Assembly: GCA_021806235.1 (NCBI GenBank)
Contig: JAJZXU010000018.1
Location: 21,016-85,015 of the forward strand
Direction of reading: 5' to 3'
Source: Thermoplasmata archaeon
GTDB taxonomy: Archaea > Thermoplasmatota > Thermoplasmata > Thermoplasmatales > Thermoplasmataceae
DNA: 64,000 nucleotides
Of the stretch, positions 1-8,802 are shown in pieces. The notes under the pieces were generated by a model, which did no database searches, had not been told where the DNA came from, and saw only the letters and a list, made by a program, of their open reading frames with translations. Position 1 is the stretch's first letter. Each line of letters starts with the position of its first letter. A program made the translations under genes and the position numbers.

Positions 1-1
1 C

Positions 2-229
2 AGGAAATATGGAATAACATCGTCCGTATACCGTGAATGTAGGAGCAAATTCTTTGAGAGTGCTAAGAATGAATTGGCAGGGAATAATACTGGTAAGGCA
101 CTGGAAATGGAACAGCTAAAGCAGATGGCCGATGACCAGGCAATGGTTATAGATGTATTCAAAAAAAACCTTAGAAGGGAGGAAAAAGTAATGGCTATAA
201 TGGAACTTAACAGAAGAGAGGTAATATAA
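2..229 (+). pseudogene. IS3-type transposase OrfA, C-terminal part (5' end outside window)
   Basis: Frame 2 is open from the window edge to TAA at 227-229 and reads as the end of an IS3-family OrfA. It starts within the helix-turn-helix (RKYGITSSVYRECRSKF) and continues into the coiled-coil-like tail (LEMEQLKQMADD, then VFKKNLRREE) that in this family connects OrfA to OrfB. OrfA normally only binds the terminal repeats; the catalytic DDE domain sits in OrfB. No OrfB follows: the frame ends about 50 bases before what looks like the element's terminal repeat, so this is a deletion remnant and should be inactive. The family call rests on the HTH and tail pattern alone. Confidence 0.6.
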
Positions 230-281
230 GGTGCCCATTAAAATGTATCAAAAACTGTCCGGGTTTCTATGGGGTAGACCA
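230..281 (+). mobile_element. Probable right end of the IS3-like remnant
   Basis: Bases 256-281 (TGTCCGGG ... GGGGTAGACCA) read in reverse complement start TGGTCTACCCC and end CCCGGACA, the general form of IS3-family terminal repeats. The putative end lies 2 bases before the ATG of the proton ATPase at 284, so the insertion sits where that gene's promoter should be. The left end is outside the window, so the inverted repeat could not be matched. Confidence 0.45.
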
Positions 282-283
282 TA

Positions 284-2662
284 ATGCCTGATTATGAAAA
301 GTCCAGCGTGGATGAGGTCCTAAAGGATCTGTCCTGTACCAGTAACGGCTTATCCTCGGATGAAGCAAAGCAGAGATTGCAGACCTATGGCTATAATGAA
401 ATCAAGGAGAAGAAAGAAAGCCCCGTAATAAAATTTTTAAAAAAATTCTGGGCACCGGTGCCATGGATGCTCGAAGTTGCCGTGGTATTAACATATATTC
501 TAGATAAATATCTGGATATGTATATTATTGCCTTTCTACTGGTTTTTAATGCAGTTATTAGCTTTGCACAGGAAAGCCGTGCGGAAAATGCCGTTGAATT
601 GTTGAAGCAGAAACTGAATGTCCAGGCAAGGGTTCTCCGTGATAGAAAATGGGAGATAACATCTGCCAGATATATAGTTCCCGGTGATGTTATCCATATA
701 AGATTGGGAGATATCATACCTGCAGATACTAAAATCCTTGATGGTGAAGTTTCGGTTGACCAATCAGCACTCACCGGGGAATCAATGCCTGTTAATAAAT
801 CCACCAGTAATATGGCATATTCCAGCTCTATTGTAAAAAGGGGGGAATCCACCGGTGTCGTTGTTTCTACCGGATCAAAAACGTATTTCGGCAAGACCAC
901 TGAACTGGTTGAATCAGCCAGGGTAGAATCACATCTGGAGAAATTGATACTGAATATTGTGAAATATTTAATAGCAATAGATGTTGTGCTTGTTGCGGCA
1001 TTAACAGCATTCTCATTAATTTCCGGCATCAGCATTTCCAATGTACTTCCATTTGCATTGATCGTATTAATTGCATCAATACCTGTGGCACTTCCGGCAA
1101 CATTCACCATAGCAATGGCACTCGGTGCCGAAGAGCTCTCCAGGAAGGGTATACTTGTAACGAGGCTCAACGCTGCAGAGGATGTTGCATCAATGAATAT
1201 ACTGAACCTTGATAAGACCGGGACAATTACCGAGAACCGCATGAAGGTTGGAGATCCAGTACCCATCGGCGGATTTACAAAAGAAGATGTTGTGAAATAT
1301 GCATATATGGCATCTGATGAGGCAAGCGAAGACCCAATAGATATGGCGGTGATTTCATGTTTAGAGGAAAATAAATTTGACCCGGGCAGTTACCATAGAA
1401 TTAGTTTCCAGCCATTTGATCCGTCAATTAAAAGAACCGAGGCGGTTGTTCAGTACAATAATAAAACTATTAAGACCATGAAGGGTGCCCCACAGGTGCT
1501 TGCAACCATGTGCACCATCGATAAGGATGCATATAATAAAATTCTTGAAGAAATGTCATCAAAGGGTTTCAGAACAATTTCCGTTGCAATTGAGGAGGAT
1601 GGTAAAACCAGTATGGTCGGGATAATTCCACTTTATGACCGTCCAAGAGCGGATAGCCGGGATTTTATTGATGAAATCAGATCACTTGGAGTAAGCCCGA
1701 AGATGGTTACCGGCGATACCAATTTAATAGCAAAGGAAATAGCAGGAGAGGTTGACATCGGAAACACCATATGCAATATCAACGATATTAAGAGTATAAA
1801 AGATGAAAATAATGAGATGAAAAAAATAGAGGAATGCAATGTCTTCTCCGAGGTATATCCGGAGGACAAATATTATATTATAAAAACCCTGCAGAAGGGA
1901 AAACATTATGTGGGTATGACCGGTGATGGGGTCAACGATGCACCGGCATTGAAACAGGCAGAGGTTGGCATAGCTGTCGCCAGTGCAACAGATGTAGCGA
2001 AAGCATCGGCGAGCATGGTACTGACCCATGAGGGATTAACTGATATAGTCGAGTCGATTAAAACAGGAAGGAAGATATACCAGCGGATGCTGACATATAC
2101 AATAAACAAAATCATAAAAACACTGCAGGTTGTGCTCTTCCTGACATTATCCTTCTTCATTGTAAGGTTCTTTGTGACAACACCATTCGATATCATATTA
2201 TTACTGTTCGCCAATGACTTTGTAACCATGTCTATAGCTACCGACAATGTGAGGTATTCAAAAGCGCCAGAGATATGGAGTGCAAAAAAACTGGTTACAG
2301 CCTCTCTAATTCTGGCTTCATTTGTATTGGTTGAATCGTTCTTTGTACTGTGGGTATCGTTATACCAGAGGCTTTCAGTAGATGAGATAAATACATTTAT
2401 CTTTGATATGCTCGTATTTAGCGGGCAATTTACGGTATATATGGTTAGAGAGAGGCGTAGCATGTGGTCTTCAATGCCCAGTAAATTTTTACTGGCATCC
2501 AGCATACTCGATATAATTGTAATTTCTCTTATATCCTGGCTTGGCATACTTGTAACCCCGCTCCCTGCAATATACATAGTGGAAATTCTGGCAGTTACAT
2601 TTCTATTCACTACCGGCATAGACTTCATCAAAAATGCCTCATTTAAAACCGTTGAAATATAA
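284..2662 (+). CDS. Plasma-membrane proton-efflux P-type ATPase (P3A)
   Basis: This 792-residue P-type ATPase most resembles the P3A proton pumps, which use ATP to push H+ out of the cell, a sensible function for an acidophile. Visible parts in order: N-terminal cation-ATPase domain (about 10-60), two membrane spans (about 60-100), actuator domain with TGES at 164-167, a second membrane pair (about 225-285) with the PVALP kink, phosphorylation motif DKTGT with Asp310, nucleotide domain, the hinge GDGVND at 547-552, and about six C-terminal spans (about 610-785). There is no C-terminal regulatory tail like that of fungal and plant pumps. The N-terminus looks complete although an insertion-sequence end lies directly upstream, so transcription may come from within the element. 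Ion specificity is inferred from family resemblance. Confidence 0.88.
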   Translation: MPDYEKSSVDEVLKDLSCTSNGLSSDEAKQRLQTYGYNEIKEKKESPVIKFLKKFWAPVPWMLEVAVVLTYILDKYLDMYIIAFLLVFNAVISFAQESRAENAVELLKQKLNVQARVLRDRKWEITSARYIVPGDVIHIRLGDIIPADTKILDGEVSVDQSALTGESMPVNKSTSNMAYSSSIVKRGESTGVVVSTGSKTYFGKTTELVESARVESHLEKLILNIVKYLIAIDVVLVAALTAFSLISGISISNVLPFALIVLIASIPVALPATFTIAMALGAEELSRKGILVTRLNAAEDVASMNILNLDKTGTITENRMKVGDPVPIGGFTKEDVVKYAYMASDEASEDPIDMAVISCLEENKFDPGSYHRISFQPFDPSIKRTEAVVQYNNKTIKTMKGAPQVLATMCTIDKDAYNKILEEMSSKGFRTISVAIEEDGKTSMVGIIPLYDRPRADSRDFIDEIRSLGVSPKMVTGDTNLIAKEIAGEVDIGNTICNINDIKSIKDENNEMKKIEECNVFSEVYPEDKYYIIKTLQKGKHYVGMTGDGVNDAPALKQAEVGIAVASATDVAKASASMVLTHEGLTDIVESIKTGRKIYQRMLTYTINKIIKTLQVVLFLTLSFFIVRFFVTTPFDIILLLFANDFVTMSIATDNVRYSKAPEIWSAKKLVTASLILASFVLVESFFVLWVSLYQRLSVDEINTFIFDMLVFSGQFTVYMVRERRSMWSSMPSKFLLASSILDIIVISLISWLGILVTPLPAIYIVEILAVTFLFTTGIDFIKNASFKTVEI

Positions 2663-2817
2663 ATTTAATTTTTATATAAATATTATTTAAATTTTCACCA
2701 TTTTATGATAACATGTAATGGCAATAGAAAGTTACGGTATGAAACATTGATAATAACCCATGATAAATTATATTTTTAATTTAATAACATTTTTATAAAT
2801 ATTTATTGAATAACCTG

Positions 2818-3186
2818 TTACGTTATTATATTATAATCATTTTTTATGATTATTGCATTTTTTAATGCAAATTTCCATGAATTTTTAGATGGCATTTTTT
2901 CAGCTTCTTCCAGATCCCAGCATATTATATCTGCATAGGAGATGTTTTTATATAACTCTGGTAATTTAAAAGGCCGATCTATAAATCTTATGTTTTTAAA
3001 ATAATCCGATATTATTATAATATCCACATCACTCCATAAATTAAAATCCCCTCTGGCATATGATCCGAATAAAATTAATGTTGTCTTTCCTAATTTTTCT
3101 TCAAGTATATTTGAGTATTGCTTTAATGATAATATTACATTATCTCTATCCTTTGACCTCTTTGTGATTTCTTCATTCAAAGACAC
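2818..3186 (-). CDS. MNT-type nucleotidyltransferase (HEPN partner)
   Basis: This 122-residue minimal nucleotidyltransferase has GSYARG at 41-46 followed by SDVD at 52-55, the GSx10DxD signature that binds metal and NTP; a further acidic residue is in the following YADIICWD stretch. Proteins of this type (MntA-like) pair with HEPN proteins, and some AMPylate their partner to block its RNase activity. It overlaps the end of the HEPN gene by 10 bp, so the two are translationally coupled, HEPN first. I infer an antitoxin or regulatory role from this pairing only. Confidence 0.85.
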   Translation of the reverse strand: MSLNEEITKRSKDRDNVILSLKQYSNILEEKLGKTTLILFGSYARGDFNLWSDVDIIIISDYFKNIRFIDRPFKLPELYKNISYADIICWDLEEAEKMPSKNSWKFALKNAIIIKNDYNIIT

Positions 3187-3584
3187 CTTACCATCTCCCT
3201 TTTAACATGGAATATTATTATTTCAGCAGATTTTTTAGCTGTGATTGCATCATTTGCCGTAAAATGTTCCCATGGAGAGCCCTCGGCAAAGGCATCGGGA
3301 TACCGTGGTGAAATATATAATTTGTCCAGGTATGAAACAGAATTGTGTACATCATCATTACCACTAAAAATGGCTGAAACCTCATCATATAATTTTAACA
3401 GACCGTAACCAAAAGCGTTTTTGCCCAGTGCTTTTAGAATACTTTTTATTGCCATTTCAGCACATTGCTGGGACTTAAAGCATGCCCAGCTGTATCCACC
3501 ATTATTAATATCTACATCTACTAAATTAAATGTATATAGTGCCTGATTGAACCATCTGTTAAATTCCTCACAATCTAAATCCAT
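3177..3584 (-). CDS. HEPN domain protein
   Basis: This 135-residue protein has the helical HEPN core (PF05168-like), with the conserved SQQCAEMAIKSILKALG helix at about 57-73 and the RYPDAF segment at about 93-98. It is encoded directly upstream of the MNT nucleotidyltransferase, the standard HEPN-MNT arrangement. Known toxic HEPN RNases carry an Rx4-6H motif; I find no Arg-His pair with that spacing here, the nearest His after RYPD being 13 residues on. It may therefore be a non-catalytic member, or act by other means. Pairing is certain, toxicity is not. Confidence 0.82.
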   Translation of the reverse strand: MDLDCEEFNRWFNQALYTFNLVDVDINNGGYSWACFKSQQCAEMAIKSILKALGKNAFGYGLLKLYDEVSAIFSGNDDVHNSVSYLDKLYISPRYPDAFAEGSPWEHFTANDAITAKKSAEIIIFHVKREMVRCL

Positions 3585-3756
3585 TATGACATTATGTATA
3601 ATGAAATTTAAAACTTTACCTTTTATTTTTTATATGCGATATCCTGAAATGAGTTTTCATATATACTTGACGTTTCCTGATAACTCCATTTATGCATCGG
3701 TTTCCTACACATGTAGGGAGTCTGCTTTTATAAAAAATTTTAAAATGAAAATATAA

Positions 3757-5163
3757 TTATCTTTTAAAAACAGAAATACCATTAATAAACGTTTCAACCG
3801 GCTTATATATTGATATATCATTTAAATTTTTAAAGAAATCATCATCCAGTATTATAAAATCTGCTTTATAATTATTTTTGATTTTTCCCATACAGTTTTC
3901 TTTCCCGAGTAAATATGCGGAACCATATGTATACGCTTTAATAGCCTCAAAAATATTTATTCTCTGATTGCTGTATTTGCTGTTGATTGCAAAATTTATT
4001 CCATAAAACGGATTAAATGGCATACAGTCAGATCCAAAGGCTAAATGCTTTCCAGAATCAATAATATATCTAAAGGAGTTATTTTTTGATAACCATTCCT
4101 TACCAAGGGCATTTTCATACAGTCCATTATCATTATTCCATTGAAGATAATTCGGTTGTGATGAAATTACTGTATTATCATCCACATTATTTATTATATC
4201 ATCATCCATCAGTTCAAAATGCTCTATTGAATTCCTAATTTTTCCGGGACTCTTTGAAAATGCCTTCAACGTAGTATCAATAGCTATTTCTCCTATTGCA
4301 TGTACTGCTAGTGGCAAATTTTTGCTCCAGTAATTATTTGCCATATTTATTAATGAATTTACATCCATTTTTAAATTTTTACTGTTTATATGCGCTGCTG
4401 TACCGGCACCGATGGATCCGTCCATGAATATTTTTATTCCCAGATCATTTGTATTATTTCCAAAGCCATCGAAATAAAAGTTACTGTATATTGATTTGTA
4501 GATTGTAACATAGCTCCTTATATTTTTATATGCACTGTATGTTTTTAAATCAACCATATCCCTGAAGGCTGTTACACCGTAGGACTTTGAAATTTCAATT
4601 GATCTTTTTAATGCGTTGATTATCTCATTTTCATCGGGTTCTGTGATATATTCAATTTTCCGCATGAGTTCTTCGTTGATAATGCCATTATTTGAATCAA
4701 TATTTAGAATTTCCAATGCCTTCGAATTCAATGTTGCCATATGCAGATCACGGCGATAGAGTATGACGGGTTTTTTCACGATGTCCAAATCCTTTTTTGT
4801 GATGTATTCACCGTGCCAGAGTGATTCATCCCAGTTATATCCTGTTATAACCTTTTCATCGCTTAATGACCTCTGATATACCATATTTATTATAGTGTTT
4901 ATATCACTGACATTTTCAAAATTTAATTTATTCTGCTGCAACCCGAGAGTTAACATATGTGTATGTGCGTCGATAAATCCCGGTATTACATATTTACCGT
5001 TTAAATCTATGGTTTTTGCAGATGAACCTTCCGGGTGCATGGATGAAAATAAACCGTTTTTGATACCGGCGGAATCAATAAATCCACCATCGGTTAATAT
5101 ATTGCCATTGACAAGTTTCAAATCATAATCCGTGTTTACCACCAGTATAATATATACATCCAT
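3757..5163 (-). CDS. Metal-dependent amidohydrolase (YtcJ/Amidohydro_3-like)
   Basis: This 468-residue amidohydrolase has its first metal-binding motif HTH at 67-69 within PGFIDAHTHML, later histidines in VHAIGEI and SIEHFELM, and the terminal AFGSDCMPFNP motif carrying the catalytic Asp. The YtcJ-like group hydrolyses amide or related C-N bonds, but substrates are mostly unknown and none can be assigned. The only usable start is 5163; the first ~14 residues (MDVYIILVVNTDYD) precede the usual beta-strand start DLKLVNGNIL. They lie next to a truncated ATPase gene reading the same way, so the native promoter and first codons may have been replaced by a rearrangement. Confidence 0.85.
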   Translation of the reverse strand: MDVYIILVVNTDYDLKLVNGNILTDGGFIDSAGIKNGLFSSMHPEGSSAKTIDLNGKYVIPGFIDAHTHMLTLGLQQNKLNFENVSDINTIINMVYQRSLSDEKVITGYNWDESLWHGEYITKKDLDIVKKPVILYRRDLHMATLNSKALEILNIDSNNGIINEELMRKIEYITEPDENEIINALKRSIEISKSYGVTAFRDMVDLKTYSAYKNIRSYVTIYKSIYSNFYFDGFGNNTNDLGIKIFMDGSIGAGTAAHINSKNLKMDVNSLINMANNYWSKNLPLAVHAIGEIAIDTTLKAFSKSPGKIRNSIEHFELMDDDIINNVDDNTVISSQPNYLQWNNDNGLYENALGKEWLSKNNSFRYIIDSGKHLAFGSDCMPFNPFYGINFAINSKYSNQRINIFEAIKAYTYGSAYLLGKENCMGKIKNNYKADFIILDDDFFKNLNDISIYKPVETFINGISVFKR

Positions 5164-5169
5164 AATAAT

Positions 5170-5420
5170 ATTTTAACCTGTAACCTCTCATCGTCAAAAT
5201 TTACATAGCCAAAATTTTTATTCTGAAATAATAAATATGCTAATGTTGATTTACCGCTTCTACGTATGCCTTTTATCACAATAATGTCGGGATATCTTAA
5301 ATAATTATTATAATTATCTATCTGCTTTCAATTATGTCGTAACTGTACATATTTTTTAAATGCGATTTCTGTTCAATAAGCACCTTTTTTATCAATTCAT
5401 AATTTATTGTGATTATAATC
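5170..5420 (-). pseudogene. Remnant of an archaeal AAA-type ATPase (N-terminal part, frameshifted)
   Basis: On the minus strand two adjacent frames together give the start of an archaeal AAA ATPase of the AAA_14/DUF4143 type: ELIKKVLIEQKSHLKNMY then YDIIESR in one frame, and, after a one-base slip near 5333, QIDNYNNYLRYPDIIVIKG then IRRSGKSTLAYLLF in another. The second part contains the P-loop GIRRSGKST. The homology stops after NFDDERL, just before the amidohydrolase start, so about 90% of the gene is missing. No credible start codon precedes the first part. A relic of a larger gene deleted up to the amidohydrolase. Confidence 0.7.
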
Positions 5421-5565
5421 ACATGTATATAGTTAAAGTTTGTGAATATAACTGCAAGGAATTGCATAATCATATACAATCCATAATACTGTAATTTCAA
5501 ATCCGTATAGAAAACTATGTGTCTGAAATCGCTTTGGGTATTATTATATCCCGGTAAACTACTAT

Positions 5566-6156
5566 TTATACCACAATAAAAATAGCTGTCAATAATAAAA
5601 TTAGGGATACTAAATAATCCACATTTTTTGGTGTGATTTTATTTATTTTGCTTTTTATGATGTTGCTTAACCCTATTGTGACGATAAATAAAGATAATGT
5701 AGATATAACAATAAATAATACAACTGCGGTATATACGAAGGAAATGCCATAGATTATTGCCAGTAAAATAAATGGTACTATTGCCGGGTCAGGTATCACA
5801 CTTACCAGTAACATTGATCTACTTATACCCTTATCATTTTCATTTTCAAAATGTGCATTGATGATTATGTAAATTGCGATAAATACCAGTAAAAGGATGG
5901 AAAAAATCCGCACATAATATGCCGGGAAAAAATAAATACCAACAAAAACTATTAATAATGATAGCAATGCTGAGAATAAACCGTGGAGGAATCCCAAATA
6001 AAGTGATATTGCACCTGTTTTTTTACGGTTTACCTTGTTTTTAATGGAATATGATAATATGGGTGTCCAGTGGTCCGGGGCCAGCATATGCATGAATGCT
6101 AAAATTGCTATCGTTAATAGTATTGTTCTGGGTAGCAGGATATAAATACTGTACAT
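5566..6156 (-). CDS. NicO/HupE-like integral membrane protein
   Basis: This 196-residue protein is almost entirely hydrophobic, with about six membrane spans. Near the N-terminus it has HMLAPDHW (residues 22-29) and a second histidine motif LGFLHGLFS (about 54-62). A histidine-rich HxxxxDH-type pattern in the first helix is typical of nickel/cobalt transporters of the NicO/RcnA type and of related heavy-metal export proteins. It lies downstream of arsB with a 210-bp gap, so it could be part of metal resistance, but it may have its own promoter. Substrate is not determined. Confidence 0.62.
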   Translation of the reverse strand: MYSIYILLPRTILLTIAILAFMHMLAPDHWTPILSYSIKNKVNRKKTGAISLYLGFLHGLFSALLSLLIVFVGIYFFPAYYVRIFSILLLVFIAIYIIINAHFENENDKGISRSMLLVSVIPDPAIVPFILLAIIYGISFVYTAVVLFIVISTLSLFIVTIGLSNIIKSKINKITPKNVDYLVSLILLLTAIFIVV

Positions 6157-6188
6157 TTGTAAAGTAATTGCTGTATGTTATTTATATT

Positions 6189-6308
6189 TTATTTACCTAC
6201 GTGGCTCCACTTCGTTCGGGCAGTTACTATGCCTTCATCTTCTTTTATTTTTACAATACCTTCTTTTCTGAAATCCTTATTCCCCATTATTTTTAATTCA
6301 AAATTCAT
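6189..6308 (-). CDS. Small charged ORF between arsB and the NicO-like gene
   Basis: A 39-codon frame on the minus strand with ATG at 6308 and stop at 6189-6191. The product is charged and lacks low-complexity bias (MNFELKIMGNKDF..., ending RTKWSHVGK), which is better than random for this AT-rich DNA. It lies between two genes of the same strand. I recognise no family; it could also be the end of a decayed gene. Low confidence that it is translated. Confidence 0.3.
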   Translation of the reverse strand: MNFELKIMGNKDFRKEGIVKIKEDEGIVTARTKWSHVGK

Positions 6309-6365
6309 AGGATATATTACGGATGTACAGGATTTTTGGAATTACAGCAATTTACTTACACTGTC

Positions 6366-7649
6366 CTAAATTAACGAAACCACATATAATGATAATAATG
6401 TAAAGAATAAAACCGGCAAAGCCAGAATTAATCCCACCTTCATATAATACCCATATGAGATTTTTATTGCGTTTTTTCTTTCCAGTGTATATAACCACAG
6501 CATTGTTGCCAGTGAACCTATTGGTGTGAATTTTGGCCCGACATCATTGCCAATAACGTTTGCGTACATAAGCAGCCCCTGATTTTTTAATCCGGATATT
6601 GCCAGATCACCAACCATTACAGATGGCATATTGTTCATTACAGCCGCATTAAATGCAAAGAAGAACCCGGAAAATATAAATGATAGGGGACCTTTAAATG
6701 AAGTTATATATTTTAAAATGCCGATGTATATTATATTTAAACCCTCATTGCTCATTCCGAATACTATGATATACATCCCCAGAGAAAATAATACAATCTG
6801 CCAGGGTGCTATTTTTATTACGTAATTTGCATCTATTTTTCCATCAACCCTTGCAAGTATGTAAAAGAATAATGCAAAGGGCATTGCTATAAATGCTATA
6901 TCTATTTTTATTATACCGGATAAAAAGTAAAAAACCATTAATAATACTATCATTGGAAATGCAATTTTAAATACCTTTTTATCCTTTATTAGGGCATTAA
7001 TATCCATATTTTCATCTATTTTATAATCGGTTATCTCCTTTCTATAAAATATATACAGAACAGTTATGCTTGCTATTATAGAAACAGCATCTGGGAGCAG
7101 CATTATTTCAGTATATTTTATAAATGTAATGCTGAAATAACCGGCAGTAACCAGATTTACTAGATTGCTCACAATAAATGGTATGCTTGCCGTATCTGCT
7201 ATAAACCCCGTTGCCATTATAAATGGAAGTATCTTGTTTTTCGGTGTATTGGACCTTACAAGGATAGCATAAACAATTGGTGTTAAAATAAGGGCGGTGC
7301 CATCATTTGCAAATATTGCGGATATGGCCGAACCCAGCAGTATAATAAAAACAAATAGTTTTTTCCCGTTGCCCTTTGCATACAGTGCAATTTTGTATGC
7401 TATATACTCAAAAAATCCAGCTTCATCCAGAATTAATGAGATAATTATTATGGATATAAACGTGAATGTGGCATTCCATACAATATCGAATACCGTTATT
7501 ATGTCCTTTAATGTTGATATTCCAAGTATTACCGTTATAAGTGCACCTATTAAGGCTGAATAGCCTATTCCTATATTTTTTGGTCTTTTTAATACAAGGA
7601 CTAACGTTGCTATGAATACAATTAAAGATATATAAAATAATAATTTCAT
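6366..7649 (-). CDS. arsB: Arsenite efflux membrane protein ArsB
   Basis: This 427-residue, about 11-12-span carrier belongs to the ArsB/NhaD ion transporter superfamily. Visible landmarks are FANDGTALILTPIV at about 113-126, a stretch nearly invariant in ArsB, and NNMPSVMVGD at about 342-351. ArsB exports As(OH)3/Sb(OH)3 with the membrane potential. The start ATG overlaps the TGA stop of arsR by 4 bp (7646-7649), so the two are translationally coupled. No arsA ATPase or arsC reductase gene is next to it. Confidence 0.9.
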   Translation of the reverse strand: MKLLFYISLIVFIATLVLVLKRPKNIGIGYSALIGALITVILGISTLKDIITVFDIVWNATFTFISIIIISLILDEAGFFEYIAYKIALYAKGNGKKLFVFIILLGSAISAIFANDGTALILTPIVYAILVRSNTPKNKILPFIMATGFIADTASIPFIVSNLVNLVTAGYFSITFIKYTEIMLLPDAVSIIASITVLYIFYRKEITDYKIDENMDINALIKDKKVFKIAFPMIVLLMVFYFLSGIIKIDIAFIAMPFALFFYILARVDGKIDANYVIKIAPWQIVLFSLGMYIIVFGMSNEGLNIIYIGILKYITSFKGPLSFIFSGFFFAFNAAVMNNMPSVMVGDLAISGLKNQGLLMYANVIGNDVGPKFTPIGSLATMLWLYTLERKNAIKISYGYYMKVGLILALPVLFFTLLSLYVVSLI

Positions 7650-7966
7650 TTAATACACTCTGCACAATTACATGTTTTATCAAGTTTGTTTCCGGTATTT
7701 TCCGTAATTTTTATAATGTTTATCAGTGACTCACTGGAGATTTTGTATATGATATTTCTACCTGACCTGTAACTGACCACAAGTCCATTCTCGCGTAATT
7801 CCTTTAATTTGTGTGATATCAGTGGCTGGTCTATACTGAAGGCGTTGATTATATCTGAAACGTTTCTTTCCCTTTCCATAAGTAATTTCATTATCCTAAG
7901 CCTTATGTTATCTGATAACATTTTATATATGCTTAAATCTGTAATTTTTTCAATGGTTTTTTGCAT
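7646..7966 (-). CDS. arsR: ArsR-family transcriptional repressor
   Basis: A 106-residue winged-helix repressor. ATG 7966 is chosen over the upstream frame start at 8020 because a TATA-like box lies at about 7981-7995, some 22 nt before it, and the product then has normal ArsR length. The DNA-binding helix is around FSIDQPLISHKLKELREN (residues 43-60) and the wing SYRSGRNIIYKI (65-76). The classical arsenic site in helix 3 (ELCVCDL) is absent: the region reads RNVSDIINAF. Instead Cys99, Cys101 and Cys104 lie in the C-terminal tail TCNCAEC. It probably represses its own operon with arsB and senses As(III) at the tail. Confidence 0.9.
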   Translation of the reverse strand: MQKTIEKITDLSIYKMLSDNIRLRIMKLLMERERNVSDIINAFSIDQPLISHKLKELRENGLVVSYRSGRNIIYKISSESLINIIKITENTGNKLDKTCNCAECIK

Positions 7967-8052
7967 TGGTGGATGATTGTTAATATATATAAAATATTTT
8001 TCATATGAATAAATATACATATTATTTATATAATTATGTGCAATCTACACCC
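7967..8052. promoter_or_regulatory. Divergent promoter region arsR / phosphoesterase
   Basis: 86 bp between the two opposing start codons. A TATA-like box on the minus strand (TTTTATATATATT, about 7981-7995) serves arsR and one on the plus strand (ATTTATATAA, 8024-8033) serves the phosphoesterase. Each lies 22-25 nt from the chosen start codon, so both transcripts look nearly leaderless. ArsR bound here could affect both genes; no clear operator palindrome was identified. Confidence 0.55.
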
Positions 8053-8742
8053 ATGAAACTGTTTATTATTTCGGATATACACGGAAATTACGACGCATTA
8101 AAAACCGCATACGATAATGAAAAATTTGATAAATTAATTTTTCTGGGCGATGCCGTTGATTATGGCCCAGAACCCGATAAGGTTATTGATTTTTTAAGGG
8201 GTAATTCAGATATAAACATAATGGGAAACCATGATAATGCTGTTGTAAATAATACATCGTGCAACTGCTCATTTGAAATGCTTGAATTAAGCGAGTACAC
8301 GAGAAAGAATATATCCATGAAAATATTATCAAAAAACGATATTGAATTTATAAAAAACTTCAGTATAAATAAGGAAATTAATATAGAAAATAAAAAGTTT
8401 TACCTAACACATGGGTCACCGTATAATAATATTGATGGATATCTATTTGCAAGTGAGGCTGAAAAGGTTTTCAGGGACAAGGATTTTTTTAATAAATACG
8501 ATTATATTCTCATAGGGCACACACATTTTATGATGGTATACAGAAATAAAATAATAAATCCCGGTAGCATCGGCCAACCCAGGGATTATATCCCCATGCC
8601 ATCATATGTTATAATGGATACAGACAGTGATAATATTACGTTTAAAAGGTTCAAATATGATAATCAGAAAATGCTTTTAAAATTAAAGGATGTAATGAAT
8701 AACGACGGTATGTATAAAAAACTTGAAAAGTACTATATATAA
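8053..8742 (+). CDS. Calcineurin-like metallophosphoesterase (YfcE/MJ0936-like)
   Basis: From ATG 8053 the product has 229 residues and begins directly with the first beta strand and motif SDIHG (Asp8, His10). It continues with GDAVDYGP (Asp33), MGNHDN (Asn59, His60), THGSP and IGHTH: the complete two-metal site of the metallophos_2 family. The frame opens at 8005 but a TATA-like box at 8024-8033 makes the internal ATG the likely start. Relatives hydrolyse phosphodiesters or phosphomonoesters; the physiological substrate is unknown. Confidence 0.88.
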   Translation: MKLFIISDIHGNYDALKTAYDNEKFDKLIFLGDAVDYGPEPDKVIDFLRGNSDINIMGNHDNAVVNNTSCNCSFEMLELSEYTRKNISMKILSKNDIEFIKNFSINKEINIENKKFYLTHGSPYNNIDGYLFASEAEKVFRDKDFFNKYDYILIGHTHFMMVYRNKIINPGSIGQPRDYIPMPSYVIMDTDSDNITFKRFKYDNQKMLLKLKDVMNNDGMYKKLEKYYI

Positions 8743-8802
8743 TTAATTTCCTGGAATGTTATTCTCAGATAAAGCTATAAACATTGTATTAATTAACCCG
8801 GT

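Noticed and set aside
391..1266. 291-codon open frame antisense to the proton ATPase
   Set aside because: Lies wholly within a gene with all P-type ATPase motifs; Ser/Thr/Ile-rich product is typical of antisense reading.
1906..2631. 241-codon frame antisense to the ATPase 3' half
   Set aside because: Same reason; no family resemblance and no promoter.
3547..3756. 69-codon plus-strand frame between HEPN and the amidohydrolase
   Set aside because: Overlaps the HEPN start region antisense and has no supporting features.
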